64,000 bases of DNA from VMCP01 sp964527775 (GTDB lineage: Bacteria > Bacteroidota > Bacteroidia > NS11-12g > UBA955): contig CAZGQS010000010.1 in NCBI GenBank assembly GCA_964527775.1, positions 7,554 through 71,553 on the forward strand, written 5' to 3'. A program made the translations under genes and the position numbers. Shown here one piece after another: positions 1 through 8,236 of the stretch (positions are counted from its first letter, which is position 1; every line of letters starts with the position of its first letter). Below the pieces are notes generated by a model. The model saw only the letters and a list, made by a program, of their open reading frames with translations, was not told the origin of the DNA and did not search any database.

Positions 1-109
1 ATTGTGCAACATTCTGTATGCCGCTTCTTGAACCCATCCCTTACAAACCAACTGATTGCCGATTGGCGATTTCACCGGCCTTGGACCTGATATCTTTTCG
101 TTTGACATA
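1..109 (-). CDS. hutU: Urocanate hydratase, N-terminal fragment (gene runs off the window)
   Basis: Only the first 36 codons are present, and the gene continues past the left edge. The peptide starts MSNEKISGPRPVK and contains CKGWVQEAAYRMLHN, which matches the N-terminal signature I know from urocanases (CKGW.QEA.LRML.NNL). Urocanase converts urocanate to imidazolonepropionate in cytoplasmic histidine breakdown, using NAD+ as a prosthetic group. The ATG at 107-109 lies 11 bases after the tex stop and directly behind a -7 box (TACCTTTG), so it may be transcribed separately from tex. The assignment rests on a short fragment. Confidence 0.75.
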
Positions 110-112
110 CTG

Positions 113-120
113 CAAAGGTA
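113..120 (-). promoter_or_regulatory. Bacteroidota -7 promoter box before hutU
   Basis: TACCTTTG fits TAnnTTTG and ends three bases before the hutU ATG at 109. No clear TTG -33 element is seen. A transcript from here would have almost no leader. Confidence 0.5.
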
Positions 121-2259
121 CTAAAACTTCGCCGTAAGGCCGATTCTCTTGCGCTGCAAATCAACCTCTGTCACTCGCACCTTCAATTGCTGTCCCAATG
201 AAACCGCCTCCGATGGATGCTTGATAAACTGCTTCGAAAGTTGACTGATATGAACCAATCCATCTTGCTTCACCCCTATATCAACAAAGGCCCCAAAGTT
301 GGTCACGTTGGTGACTATTCCGTTGAGTTCCATTCCTATTTCCAGATCATTGATGGACTTCACCCCGTCTTCAAACACTATATTTTGTGCCTCTCCACGC
401 GGATCTAAACCGGGTTTTTTCAGTTCCTGAAGGATGTCTTGAAGAGTTAACAACCCCAAGCTTTCCTTCTCATTTACATAGTTCTTAGCCTCTATTTTCT
501 CTATCAATTCTTCTCTTCCAATCAGATCATGAACCTTCACTCCAAGATCCTTACTCATTTGCTCAATCACTGAATACCTTTCAGGGTGCACAGATGAATT
601 GTCTAACGGATTTTTACCATCTCTTACACGCAAAAATCCAGCACATTGCTCAAACGCTTTATCACCCAATCTCGGCACTTTCTTTAACTCCGATCTGCTT
701 CTAAATGCCCCATTTTCTTTGCGGTAGTTAACAATATTCTGAGCCAAAGACGGCCCCAATCCACTCACATATGACAATATATGTTTGCTCGCCGTATTCA
801 AATTGACTCCTACCTTGTTCACCGCCGACTCAACCACAGACTGCAATCTTTTTGACAACAGTGTTTGATTCACATCGTGTTGGTATTGTCCCACTCCGAT
901 GCTTTTGGGGTCAATCTTCACCAATTCAGCTAGCGGATCCATCAATCTTCTACCAATACTTATGGCTCCACGAACGGTTACGTCTTGGTTGGGAAATTCT
1001 TCCCTTGCGGCTTCCGACGCGCTGTAAATACTCGCCCCCGCCTCATTAACCATATACACCGATATATCTTGCATCATCTTTGCTTCACTCAAAGCCTCGT
1101 TTACAAAAGACAAAGTCTCTCTTCCGGCAGTACCATTTCCAATAGCAATGGCCTCCACATTATATTTCTTGATGGCATCAAATAATATCTGTTTTGATTT
1201 AACTACTTCTCTTTGCGGCTCATGCGGATAAATCGTTGAATTGAAGACCAAATCGCCCGTCGCAGACAAGCACACCAACTTGCACCCCGTTCTAAATCCC
1301 GGATCTAAAGCCATCATCGCTTTTTGCCCAACGGGTGAGGCTAATAACAATTGCTGAGCGTTCAATGCAAACACAGATATTGCGTCTTCATCTGATTTTT
1401 CTTTAAACAAAGACAACATCTCATTTTCCAAACTGGGCTGCAACAGCCTCGAATAGGCATCGTTCATGGCCAATTTTACCTGATCGGTAAGCTCTGAATA
1501 TCCCTTCAAAAACTTCCGCTTCAATAGGGCAATTGCCCTTTCCTCTTCTGGCTCAACGCTAACCTTCAAAAATCCCAAATCAACACCCCTATTCATGGCC
1601 AAAAAACGGTGTGAAGGACACCTTCTCAACGGCTCACTGTATTCAAAATAATCTCTAAACTTCTGAGCTTCTGCATCGTCTTTCTTTCCTCTAGCCGCTT
1701 TGCTGGATATTGTAGCCTGATTTTCAAATAAATCCCTCAGCGAAGCCCTGATTTCAGCATCTTCATTTATCCACTCCGCAATAATGTCTCTAGCTCCCGC
1801 CAACGCTTCTTCTTCCGATGCCACCTGATCATTCAAAAACTGATCCAATTGATTCAGAATTCGCTGATTTTTTTGCTCAAATATCTCTTTAGCCAAAGGC
1901 TCCAATCCTTTCTCACGGGCAACATCCGCTCGGGTCTTCCTCCTTGCTTTGTAAGGTAAATACAAGTCTTCCACCTGGCTAATTTCCGTGCAGGCCTCGA
2001 TAGACTTCCTCAATTCGGGCGTCAACTTTCCCAGTTCTTCTATTTTCTCTAAAACGGTTTGTTTTCTTTTCTGGAGGACATCTATACGTTCGGCCTCATC
2101 TTTGATCTTACCAATTTCAACCTCATCTAAATTACCCGTTTTCTCTTTTCTATATCGGGCCATAAACGGTACCGTTGCCCCTTCCGATATCAAATCTAAC
2201 ACAGCCTTTACTTGCCATGGTTTCAACCCCAATAATTCAGCAATTCTTTGTTCCACCAT
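121..2259 (-). CDS. tex: Tex family S1 RNA-binding protein (transcription accessory protein)
   Basis: Tex is a conserved cytoplasmic nucleic-acid-binding protein involved in transcription and RNA metabolism. In a 712-residue product one can see the N-terminal helical region with ARYRKEKTG (about 34-42), a YqgF/RNase H-like domain beginning near MALDPGFRTG (about 315-440), a helix-hairpin-helix region (about 485-550, VSGLGPSLAQNIV) and a C-terminal S1 domain (about 642-712, GIVTNVTNFGAFVDIG, then GLVHISQLS). The frame is open 10 codons further upstream. I chose the ATG at 2259 because family members start just before this segment and because the -7 box at 2261-2268 leaves no room for the earlier codons. 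Only 11 bases separate its stop from hutU. Confidence 0.95.
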   Translation of the reverse strand: MVEQRIAELLGLKPWQVKAVLDLISEGATVPFMARYRKEKTGNLDEVEIGKIKDEAERIDVLQKRKQTVLEKIEELGKLTPELRKSIEACTEISQVEDLYLPYKARRKTRADVAREKGLEPLAKEIFEQKNQRILNQLDQFLNDQVASEEEALAGARDIIAEWINEDAEIRASLRDLFENQATISSKAARGKKDDAEAQKFRDYFEYSEPLRRCPSHRFLAMNRGVDLGFLKVSVEPEEERAIALLKRKFLKGYSELTDQVKLAMNDAYSRLLQPSLENEMLSLFKEKSDEDAISVFALNAQQLLLASPVGQKAMMALDPGFRTGCKLVCLSATGDLVFNSTIYPHEPQREVVKSKQILFDAIKKYNVEAIAIGNGTAGRETLSFVNEALSEAKMMQDISVYMVNEAGASIYSASEAAREEFPNQDVTVRGAISIGRRLMDPLAELVKIDPKSIGVGQYQHDVNQTLLSKRLQSVVESAVNKVGVNLNTASKHILSYVSGLGPSLAQNIVNYRKENGAFRSRSELKKVPRLGDKAFEQCAGFLRVRDGKNPLDNSSVHPERYSVIEQMSKDLGVKVHDLIGREELIEKIEAKNYVNEKESLGLLTLQDILQELKKPGLDPRGEAQNIVFEDGVKSINDLEIGMELNGIVTNVTNFGAFVDIGVKQDGLVHISQLSKQFIKHPSEAVSLGQQLKVRVTEVDLQRKRIGLTAKF

Positions 2260-2260
2260 A

Positions 2261-2289
2261 CAAATATAGGTTGCCACACGAACGGTCAA
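2261..2289 (-). promoter_or_regulatory. Promoter of tex (TTG-N18-TATATTTG)
   Basis: On the minus strand TTG (2287-2289) is followed after 18 bases by TATATTTG (2261-2268), a full match to the Bacteroidota -33/-7 pattern. The tex ATG is at 2259, so the message would be leaderless or nearly so. Confidence 0.65.
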
Positions 2290-2300
2290 TGGTTTTGTTA

Positions 2301-2316
2301 AGTGATTTTAGTCACT
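2301..2316. promoter_or_regulatory. Inverted repeat between divergent tex and rhodanese genes
   Basis: AGTGATTTTAGTCACT has perfect 5-base arms (AGTGA/TCACT) around 6 bases. It lies just upstream of the tex -33 element and 34 bases before the rhodanese ATG, a plausible operator position. It could also be chance. Confidence 0.25.
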
Positions 2317-2350
2317 GCAAATCCACAAAAAAAACAAGAACTTCGCCTTT

Positions 2351-2755
2351 ATGAAAAATATCGCATTCGCATTTTTAATGACAGCATCATCGCTTTACGC
2401 TGTAGCATGTAGCTCTCCAACCACAAAAGTAAATTCAACCGAAAATTCAGCCGCAGCCACACCAGCCATCACCGAAGGCTCCTCCTCTATATCGGATACC
2501 ACCAAATCGGGCAAAACCATCATTGTTGATGTGCGCACCCCCGAAGAATGGAACAACGACGGCCATGCAAACTGCACCACACTGATTCCCCTTAACGAAC
2601 TCGAAAGCAAAATGGAAACCCTCCGTGGTTACGATAAAATTGTTTTTGTTTGCCGCAGCGGAGGACGTGCAGGACGCGCTACAGAACTCTTAAAAGCCAA
2701 CGGCTTCAAAGACGTCAGCAACGCCGGACCTTGGCAAAATGCGCCGTGTAAGTAA
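2351..2755 (+). CDS. Rhodanese-like domain lipoprotein
   Basis: A 134-residue protein with a lipoprotein signal peptide (hydrophobic stretch ending YAVAC|SS, Cys at about 20), a Ser/Thr-rich linker to about residue 52, then a single rhodanese domain: IIVDVRTPEEW, HANCTTLIPLNEL, and the active-site loop VFVCRSGGRAGRA, whose Cys would carry the persulfide. Single-domain rhodaneses move sulfane sulfur; a lipid-anchored one would work in the periplasm. It is transcribed divergently from tex and ends at a repeat island shared with the convergent icmF. The physiological acceptor cannot be told from the sequence. Confidence 0.88.
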   Translation: MKNIAFAFLMTASSLYAVACSSPTTKVNSTENSAAATPAITEGSSSISDTTKSGKTIIVDVRTPEEWNNDGHANCTTLIPLNELESKMETLRGYDKIVFVCRSGGRAGRATELLKANGFKDVSNAGPWQNAPCK

Positions 2756-2757
2756 AT

Positions 2758-2904
2758 TTTAGTCCTTGGTCCTTGGTCTTTGGTCTTTGGTCCTTGGCTG
2801 ACGGCTCTCAGCTCTCAGCTCTCAGCTCTCAGCTGTCGGCTGTCGGCTGACGGCTGAAGGCTGACCGCTGAAGGCTGACCGCTAAAGACCAAAGACCAAA
2901 GACC
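2758..2904. repeat. Mosaic simple-repeat island 1 (rhodanese/icmF 3' junction)
   Basis: Runs of near-7-base words follow one another: GGTCTTTGGTC/GGTCCTTGG, then CTCTCAG, then GGCTGTCGGCTGAC, then GACCAAAGACC. The first and last blocks are reverse complements (GGTCTTTGG against CCAAAGACC), so the island can fold into a long imperfect stem. It lies between two convergent stop codons, and the same words recur in six other islands of this window. Confidence 0.9.
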
Positions 2905-2949
2905 AAAAGTCAAAAGCCAAAAGCTTATAGCTTTTGGCTTTTGACTTTT
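2905..2949. terminator. Perfect 20-bp hairpin directly after icmF stop
   Basis: The left arm at 2905-2924 (AAAAGTCAAAAGCCAAAAGC) and the right arm at 2930-2949 are exact reverse complements around a 5-base loop (TTATA). The icmF stop codon begins at 2952 on the minus strand, so the stem starts immediately downstream. A/T-rich arm ends give U-tracts in both directions, so it could terminate icmF and the rhodanese gene. Confidence 0.7.
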
Positions 2950-5900
2950 CTACATATTCCTCCTGTACTGTCCACCAACCTCAAACATTGATTCTGTGAG
3001 TTGGCCAAGTGTACAGAATTTTGCGGCTTCCATGATTTGAGCAAACATGTTCTCGTTACGAATAGCGGCTATTTGCAATTCTTTGAAATTACGCTCCGCT
3101 TGTTCTCCATACATTCCTTTTACCAATTGGACCGTATTGATTTGCTGTTGCTTCTCCTCTTCAGTACTTCGGATGACTTCTCCTGGACGCACCGTTGGTG
3201 ATCCCTTACTGCTCAAGAATGTGTTTACACCAATGATGGGATATTCACCAGTATGTTTTAGAGTTTCGTAATAAAGACTTTCCTCTTGAATTTTTCCGCG
3301 CTGATACATGGTTTCCATAGCACCTAACACTCCACCTCTTTCAGTGATGCGGTCAAATTCGGCCAAAACTGCTTCTTCTACTAAATCTGTGAGCTCTTCA
3401 ATGATGAATGCACCTTGAATAGGATTCTCATTCTTCGCCAATCCCAACTCTTTGTTGATGATCAACTGAATGGCCATGGCACGACGTACGCTTTCCTCGG
3501 TAGGAGTGGTAATTGCTTCATCATAAGCATTGGTATGCAAAGAATTACAGTTATCGTAAATAGCATACAACGCTTGGAGAGTTGTACGAATGTCATTGAA
3601 GTCAATTTCTTGGGCGTGTAAACTTCTTCCGGATGTTTGAATGTGGTACTTCAACATCTGAGATCGAGCGTTACCTCCATATTTATTCTTCATGGCCTTT
3701 GCCCAAATTCTGCGGGCTACACGACCAATTACAGCGTATTCAGGATCCACACCGTTACTGAAGAAGAAACTTAAGTTAGGAGCAAAATCATCAATGTTCA
3801 TTCCACGACTTAAGTAATATTCAACATAAGTAAATCCGTTGGCCAAGGTAAACGCTAATTGAGAAATGGGATTTGCGCCCGCTTCGGCAATATGATATCC
3901 ACTGATGCTCACCGAATAGAAATTTCTCACCTTGTTGTGAATGAAATATTCTTGAACATCACCCATCAAACGCAAGGCAAATTCAGTCGAGAAAATACAG
4001 GTGTTTTGAGCCTGATCTTCTTTTAAAATATCTGCTTGAACCGTTCCTCTTACTTGAGAAAGTGTCCAATTTTTGATTTCTTGATAAACTTCCGCAGGCA
4101 ATACCTGATCACCAGTTACACCCAGCAACATCAGTCCCAATCCGTCGTTACCTGCAGGTAAATCCCCATGATAAACCGGGCGGGAAAGTCCCTTAGCCGC
4201 ATAAATGGAATCAATTTTGGCATTCACTTCTGATTCTAGACCATTTTTGCGAATGTATAATTCACACTGTTGATCAATGGCCGCATTCATGAAATAACCC
4301 AACAACATAGGTGCCGGACCGTTAATGGTCATCGATACCGACGTCATGGGATCAGCCAAATTGAAGCCGCTGTAAAGTTTTTTAGCGTCATCCAAACAGC
4401 AGATACTCACGCCCGAGTTCCCAATTTTCCCGTAAATATCAGGGCGCAAATCAGGATTTCGTCCGTAAAGAGTCACAGAGTCAAATGCCGTACTCAATCG
4501 CTTGGCGGGCATATCTTGACTTACATAGTGAAAACGGCGATTGGTTCTTTCTGGACTTCCTTCACCAGCAAACATACGGGTGGGGTCTTCTCCTTCGCGT
4601 TTGAACGGATAAATCCCGGCAGTGTAAGGAAACTGACCCGGCAAATTTTCTTGCAAACGCCAGTGTAAAATATCTCCCCATGCCTCGTATTTAGGCGTTG
4701 AAACTTTGGGAATTTGCGAGTGACTTAAGCTTTCGGTATGCGTTTTAATGCGCAATTCCTTATCTCGAACTTTGAAAATATAATCTTCGTTGCGGTACTT
4801 TTGAGCTTCTTCGGCCCAATCAGAAATGAGTTTTCTATTTTCGGGGGACAGTTGCTCGTTTAATTGATCATAAAGTTGATTCAACTCAGCAGTGAGTGCA
4901 TCTGATGCAGAACCGCTTTCCGAAATCTGCTTCAACGTTTCGCTAATTGCATACATGCGCTGAGCAATCTTTTGCTGTGCTTTACCTGTAGAGTTATATA
5001 ATCTATTGTTTTCGGAAATCTCCGATAAATACCTGTTTCTAGCTGGAGGAATGATGAAAATCTTTTCACTCAACTCATTATCTGACTTCCAGTTACTACC
5101 CAAATCTGCACCAGTCTTTGCTGAAATAGTATCCATCAAACAACGATACAAACTGTTCATTCCGGGATCATTGAACTGAGAGGCGATGGTTCCAAAAACA
5201 GGCATGCTATCAACTTCGGCATCAAACAATTTGTGATTACGCTGATACTGTTTTCTCACATCCCTCAATGCATCTAATGCACCGCGTTTATCAAATTTAT
5301 TTAACGCCACCACATCAGCATAATCCAACATATCAATTTTCTCCAATTGAGTTGCTGCACCATATTCTGGAGTCATTACGTAAAGCGCTACGTCGCAATG
5401 TTCTGTAATTTGAGTATCGCTTTGTCCAATACCGCTGGTTTCAACAATGATGAGGTCATAACCTGCAACCTTTAAAATGTCTACTGCATCGTCAATGTGA
5501 GAACTCATAGCCAAATTCGCTTGACGCGTGGCCATAGAACGCATGTAAACACGAGGATGATTGATGGAATTCATTCGAATTCTATCTCCCAACAAGGCTC
5601 CACCGGTTTTTCTTTTGGAAGGATCGATTGAAATGATAGCCATTTTCTTATCAGAAAAATCCAACAAGAACCTACGAACCACTTCATCAATCAAACTGCT
5701 TTTTCCTGCACCACCTGTACCGGTGATTCCCAATACAGGCACTTTAATATCAGCAGCTTTTTCGCGCATTTCGGCCAATACCGAAGCATGCAATTCAGAA
5801 TAATTTTCTGCAGAAGTAATCAAACGGGCTATTGACATTGAGTCTCCCACTCTATCAACCACCTTTTTTACCTCACCGTTTAATTTATGCCCAGTAGGGA

Positions 5901-6333
5901 AATCGCTTTGTTGAACTAAATCATTGATCATGCCCTGCAAACCCATTTGACGCCCGTCATCGGGAGAATAGATTCGGGTAATTCCATAATCCATCAATTC
6001 TTTGATTTCTTCAGGAAGGATAACTCCACCGCCTCCACCAAAAATCTTGATGTGCGAAGCACCGCGCTCCTGTAGCAAGTCGTACATGTATTTGAAGTAT
6101 TCAATATGACCGCCTTGATAACTAGTCATGGCAATAGCATTTGCATCTTCTTGGATGGCAGTATCAACTACTTCCAATACGCTTCTATCATGGCCTAAAT
6201 GAATCACTTCGCATCCTGTTGACTGGATGATTCTACGCATAACGTTAATCGCTGCGTCGTGTCCGTCGAATAAACTTGCCGCAGTTACAATGCGAACCTT
6301 GTTTACCGGAACATAGACTTGTTGCTCCAACAT
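2950..6333 (-). CDS. icmF: Fused adenosylcobalamin-dependent acyl-CoA mutase (IcmF type)
   Basis: A 1127-residue single-chain mutase. Residues 1-140 are the B12-binding domain (LFDGHDAAIN at 21-30, with His25 as the expected lower axial cobalt ligand). A G-protein chaperone domain follows, with Walker A GITGTGGAGKSS at 202-213 and an NKFD guanine-specificity motif. The rest is the substrate-binding TIM barrel, with TAGIYPFKREGEDPTRMFAGEG and STAFDSVTLYG. This order (B12, G-domain, barrel) defines IcmF, which interconverts isobutyryl-CoA and n-butyryl-CoA and carries its own GTPase for cofactor loading; related enzymes also act on isovaleryl/pivalyl-CoA. A separate methylmalonyl-CoA mutase would have a different domain order. 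It is monocistronic with a strong promoter and a hairpin at its end. Confidence 0.93.
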   Translation of the reverse strand: MLEQQVYVPVNKVRIVTAASLFDGHDAAINVMRRIIQSTGCEVIHLGHDRSVLEVVDTAIQEDANAIAMTSYQGGHIEYFKYMYDLLQERGASHIKIFGGGGGVILPEEIKELMDYGITRIYSPDDGRQMGLQGMINDLVQQSDFPTGHKLNGEVKKVVDRVGDSMSIARLITSAENYSELHASVLAEMREKAADIKVPVLGITGTGGAGKSSLIDEVVRRFLLDFSDKKMAIISIDPSKRKTGGALLGDRIRMNSINHPRVYMRSMATRQANLAMSSHIDDAVDILKVAGYDLIIVETSGIGQSDTQITEHCDVALYVMTPEYGAATQLEKIDMLDYADVVALNKFDKRGALDALRDVRKQYQRNHKLFDAEVDSMPVFGTIASQFNDPGMNSLYRCLMDTISAKTGADLGSNWKSDNELSEKIFIIPPARNRYLSEISENNRLYNSTGKAQQKIAQRMYAISETLKQISESGSASDALTAELNQLYDQLNEQLSPENRKLISDWAEEAQKYRNEDYIFKVRDKELRIKTHTESLSHSQIPKVSTPKYEAWGDILHWRLQENLPGQFPYTAGIYPFKREGEDPTRMFAGEGSPERTNRRFHYVSQDMPAKRLSTAFDSVTLYGRNPDLRPDIYGKIGNSGVSICCLDDAKKLYSGFNLADPMTSVSMTINGPAPMLLGYFMNAAIDQQCELYIRKNGLESEVNAKIDSIYAAKGLSRPVYHGDLPAGNDGLGLMLLGVTGDQVLPAEVYQEIKNWTLSQVRGTVQADILKEDQAQNTCIFSTEFALRLMGDVQEYFIHNKVRNFYSVSISGYHIAEAGANPISQLAFTLANGFTYVEYYLSRGMNIDDFAPNLSFFFSNGVDPEYAVIGRVARRIWAKAMKNKYGGNARSQMLKYHIQTSGRSLHAQEIDFNDIRTTLQALYAIYDNCNSLHTNAYDEAITTPTEESVRRAMAIQLIINKELGLAKNENPIQGAFIIEELTDLVEEAVLAEFDRITERGGVLGAMETMYQRGKIQEESLYYETLKHTGEYPIIGVNTFLSSKGSPTVRPGEVIRSTEEEKQQQINTVQLVKGMYGEQAERNFKELQIAAIRNENMFAQIMEAAKFCTLGQLTESMFEVGGQYRRNM

Positions 6334-6338
6334 AGCCG

Positions 6339-6367
6339 CAAATTTAACCCAAATTGGTCTTTTTCAA
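6339..6367 (-). promoter_or_regulatory. Promoter of icmF (TTG-N18-TAAATTTG)
   Basis: On the minus strand TTG at 6365-6367, an 18-base spacer and TAAATTTG at 6339-6346 give a full Bacteroidota promoter. The icmF ATG is at 6333, five bases after the -7 box. Confidence 0.7.
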
Positions 6368-6475
6368 TCTTTTTTTGGGGGATAACACCCCTTTTTGTGT
6401 TTAGTAACCATAACTCGTTCTTTAGAAATTGTTTTTTACCGATTGTGACTCAAGTATGACGAACCTCGGGAAAAC

Positions 6476-6490
6476 ATAATTCTGAATTAT
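6476..6490. promoter_or_regulatory. 15-base palindrome in the icmF upstream gap
   Basis: ATAATTCTGAATTAT is a perfect 7-base inverted repeat with a 1-base centre. It lies in the 195-base gap between the icmF start and the next minus-strand stop, about 110 bases upstream of the icmF -33 element. The gap otherwise holds T-rich sequence and no reading frame. It may be an operator or chance. Confidence 0.25.
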
Positions 6491-6528
6491 GCGTCTTGTA
6501 GTTGTTATTTTTTATTGGTTTAGTTTGG

Positions 6529-6867
6529 TTAACGGAGATCCCGCAATAGCGGGATTTTCGTTATGTAGTGAATTCCAAGAACAACCAAACCAGCTATAAA
6601 AAAGGGTTGTGCAATAGAGCGAGTGGTATCGTTCATGTAAAACTCTCCAAACATCCAAATCACATTTGCACAAATCCAAAACATCACTGCAAGATTGTGA
6701 GCAAACTCGGTCTTATCTGCCCTCGAATACCAAGCCAAATAGATTGCCAACAATACTGTAGGCACTGCCATTGAAAGTCCCAAGATCTTAAAATCCATAA
6801 TCCAAGCAAAATCCTTGACCAACCACAACACAATGTGGAAGTTCTCTTTCTTGCGTAAAGCGTGCAT
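6529..6867 (-). CDS. Small integral membrane protein of unknown function
   Basis: A 112-residue protein with three hydrophobic segments (about 21-45 ILGLSMAVPTVLLAIYLAW, about 58-77 NLAVMFWICANVIWMFG, about 87-103 PFFIAGLVVLGIHY) and a basic C-terminus. I do not recognise the family. The frame is open 9 codons further, but ATG 6867 follows a TATTTTTG box (6873-6880) by five bases and is preferred. Its last codons contain the inverted repeat ATCCCGC-AATA-GCGGGAT (6538-6555), which may act as a 3' hairpin. It is divergent from the GSCFA gene, with about 30 bases between the starts. Confidence 0.7.
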   Translation of the reverse strand: MHALRKKENFHIVLWLVKDFAWIMDFKILGLSMAVPTVLLAIYLAWYSRADKTEFAHNLAVMFWICANVIWMFGEFYMNDTTRSIAQPFFIAGLVVLGIHYITKIPLLRDLR

Positions 6868-6872
6868 ATCAA

Positions 6873-6880
6873 CAAAAATA
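6873..6880 (-). promoter_or_regulatory. -7 box before the small membrane protein
   Basis: TATTTTTG fits TAnnTTTG and lies five bases before the ATG at 6867. The -33 position reads TTC instead of TTG. It supports the shorter start. Confidence 0.45.
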
Positions 6881-6896
6881 GGACTAATTTGCATGC

Positions 6897-7649
6897 GTGA
6901 ATTTGTTTTTCATGGGGTCCTGTTTTTCAACTGAAATGCATCAACGCGCCCTCCAAATAGAAATCCCTTCCTACTCCAACCCCTTTGGCACCATCTTTTC
7001 GCCTACCGCATTAGCCGAAACCATAGACCATATCTATAAACTAGAAGCGCCTACCTTTTACGAATACAAAGAGAATTTCCATTGTTTGCTGTTTGCCAAT
7101 AGATTTCAAAATCCATCAAGAACCAAACTCACAGAACAGATATTAACCGTTCTAGCTGAATCTAAACAACAAATAGAAGCCGCCACTCATATTTTTATCA
7201 CCTTAGGCACGGCCACCATTTATGAGCACGTCGAATATAAAAATTGGGTAGGAAACTGTCAAAAATTACCGCAAAATCAGTTCACCAAACGACAATTGAC
7301 TTTTTCCGAAATCAAAACGTCCCTCGAAAAAATCAAAAATACCGTCCCCAAAATCAATCCCAAAGCCAAACTCATTTTTACCGTTTCGCCAGTAAGACAC
7401 TTGAGAGACGGACTATTGACGAACAGCGTTAGCAAAGCACTTTTGAGGGCTGCATTGCATGAAATTTGCACAGAATCGCCTGATCAAGTAGAGTATTTCC
7501 CGAGTTATGAAATAGTTTCGGAGGAGCTTAAAGACTTGAAATATTACAAAGCTGATCAAGCTCACCCCACCGAAGAGGCCATCAATATTGTGTTTGAACG
7601 GTTTAAAGAAACCTATTGTTTTTCAGGAACCAATCTATCTAACAACTGA
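6897..7649 (+). CDS. GSCFA family protein
   Basis: The start reads MNLFFMGSCFSTEM, containing the GSCF motif that names the family (GSCFA, common in Bacteroidota). Other SGNH-hydrolase-like marks are PFGTIFSP, ITLGTATIYEH, FTVSPVRHLRDG and the late KADQAHPTEEA. The biochemical role of the family is not established. A stop at 6885-6887 rules out a longer N-terminus in this frame, so the protein (250 residues) begins only six residues before GSCF, shorter than I expect for the family. GTG 6897 is the only start that keeps residues before the motif. Its 3' end overlaps the convergent lipoprotein gene by 37 bases. Confidence 0.8.
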   Translation: MNLFFMGSCFSTEMHQRALQIEIPSYSNPFGTIFSPTALAETIDHIYKLEAPTFYEYKENFHCLLFANRFQNPSRTKLTEQILTVLAESKQQIEAATHIFITLGTATIYEHVEYKNWVGNCQKLPQNQFTKRQLTFSEIKTSLEKIKNTVPKINPKAKLIFTVSPVRHLRDGLLTNSVSKALLRAALHEICTESPDQVEYFPSYEIVSEELKDLKYYKADQAHPTEEAINIVFERFKETYCFSGTNLSNN

Positions 7650-8236
7650 TCCACGTGTTCACTAACTCTTTGATAAGTTGGTTCCACCGTATCCAACCGG
7701 TCAGTGATGTCAATCGTTTTTAACTCGCAGTCGTCAAGATCTTCTTGAAGGCCCTTCATTTCTTCCTTAAAACCCACCAAATCTTGATCAAAATCTCCCT
7801 TTTTCACCCTAGTCTCTAGTCCTTTTAAATTATAAAAAGCATTTTCGGCCATTAAAACTGCGTTCTTGTATTGGTTTGCAGCCGTCTTATACAATCTGAA
7901 AGTTTCGTTATACAGGTTAAACTGAAGTTTATCGTCTTCGGTCAGTGCATCACCCGGAATGAAATTAGCTCTGATTCTTTGAGCTGCCATTTCCGTTTTG
8001 CGCTCTTCAAACTCATCAATTTCGAAATGGAAATGGCCTCTTATGTCATTCAATTGAGCCCACGCTGAATCCAATTTCAATTGCATGGCTTTCCGAAGTT
8101 CCACTTTTGAATCAGACTCTGAATGACTGTTACCGGTACAAGCAACCAAACCAAACGTCAAAATAATTGACAAAAAACCCAACAGAATCCAAGGGTTTCG
8201 TGATTTTTGGCCTATTTTAGTGTCGAAATTATGCAT
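7613..8236 (-). CDS. Predicted lipoprotein with coiled-coil-like helices, unknown function
   Basis: With the ATG at 8236 the product is 207 residues: a basic n-region, a hydrophobic core (about 15-31) and a lipobox ending GLVAC|TG. The remainder is charged and helix-prone (many Glu/Lys/Leu heptad-like runs, such as ELRKAMQLKLDSAWAQL and EEMKGLQEDLDDCELK). No family is recognised. The frame is open 48 codons further upstream, but that part lies inside chrA and would put the signal peptide internal, so the shorter start is chosen. A -7 box (8244-8251) supports it. Its start overlaps the divergent chrA start, and its end overlaps the GSCFA gene by 37 bases. Confidence 0.75.
   Translation of the reverse strand: MHNFDTKIGQKSRNPWILLGFLSIILTFGLVACTGNSHSESDSKVELRKAMQLKLDSAWAQLNDIRGHFHFEIDEFEERKTEMAAQRIRANFIPGDALTEDDKLQFNLYNETFRLYKTAANQYKNAVLMAENAFYNLKGLETRVKKGDFDQDLVGFKEEMKGLQEDLDDCELKTIDITDRLDTVEPTYQRVSEHVDQLLDRLVPEKQ

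Noticed and set aside
6538..6555. Hairpin ATCCCGC/GCGGGAT as a stand-alone terminator
   Set aside because: It is inside the last codons of the 6529 gene and lacks a T-run on that strand; kept only as a note in that gene.
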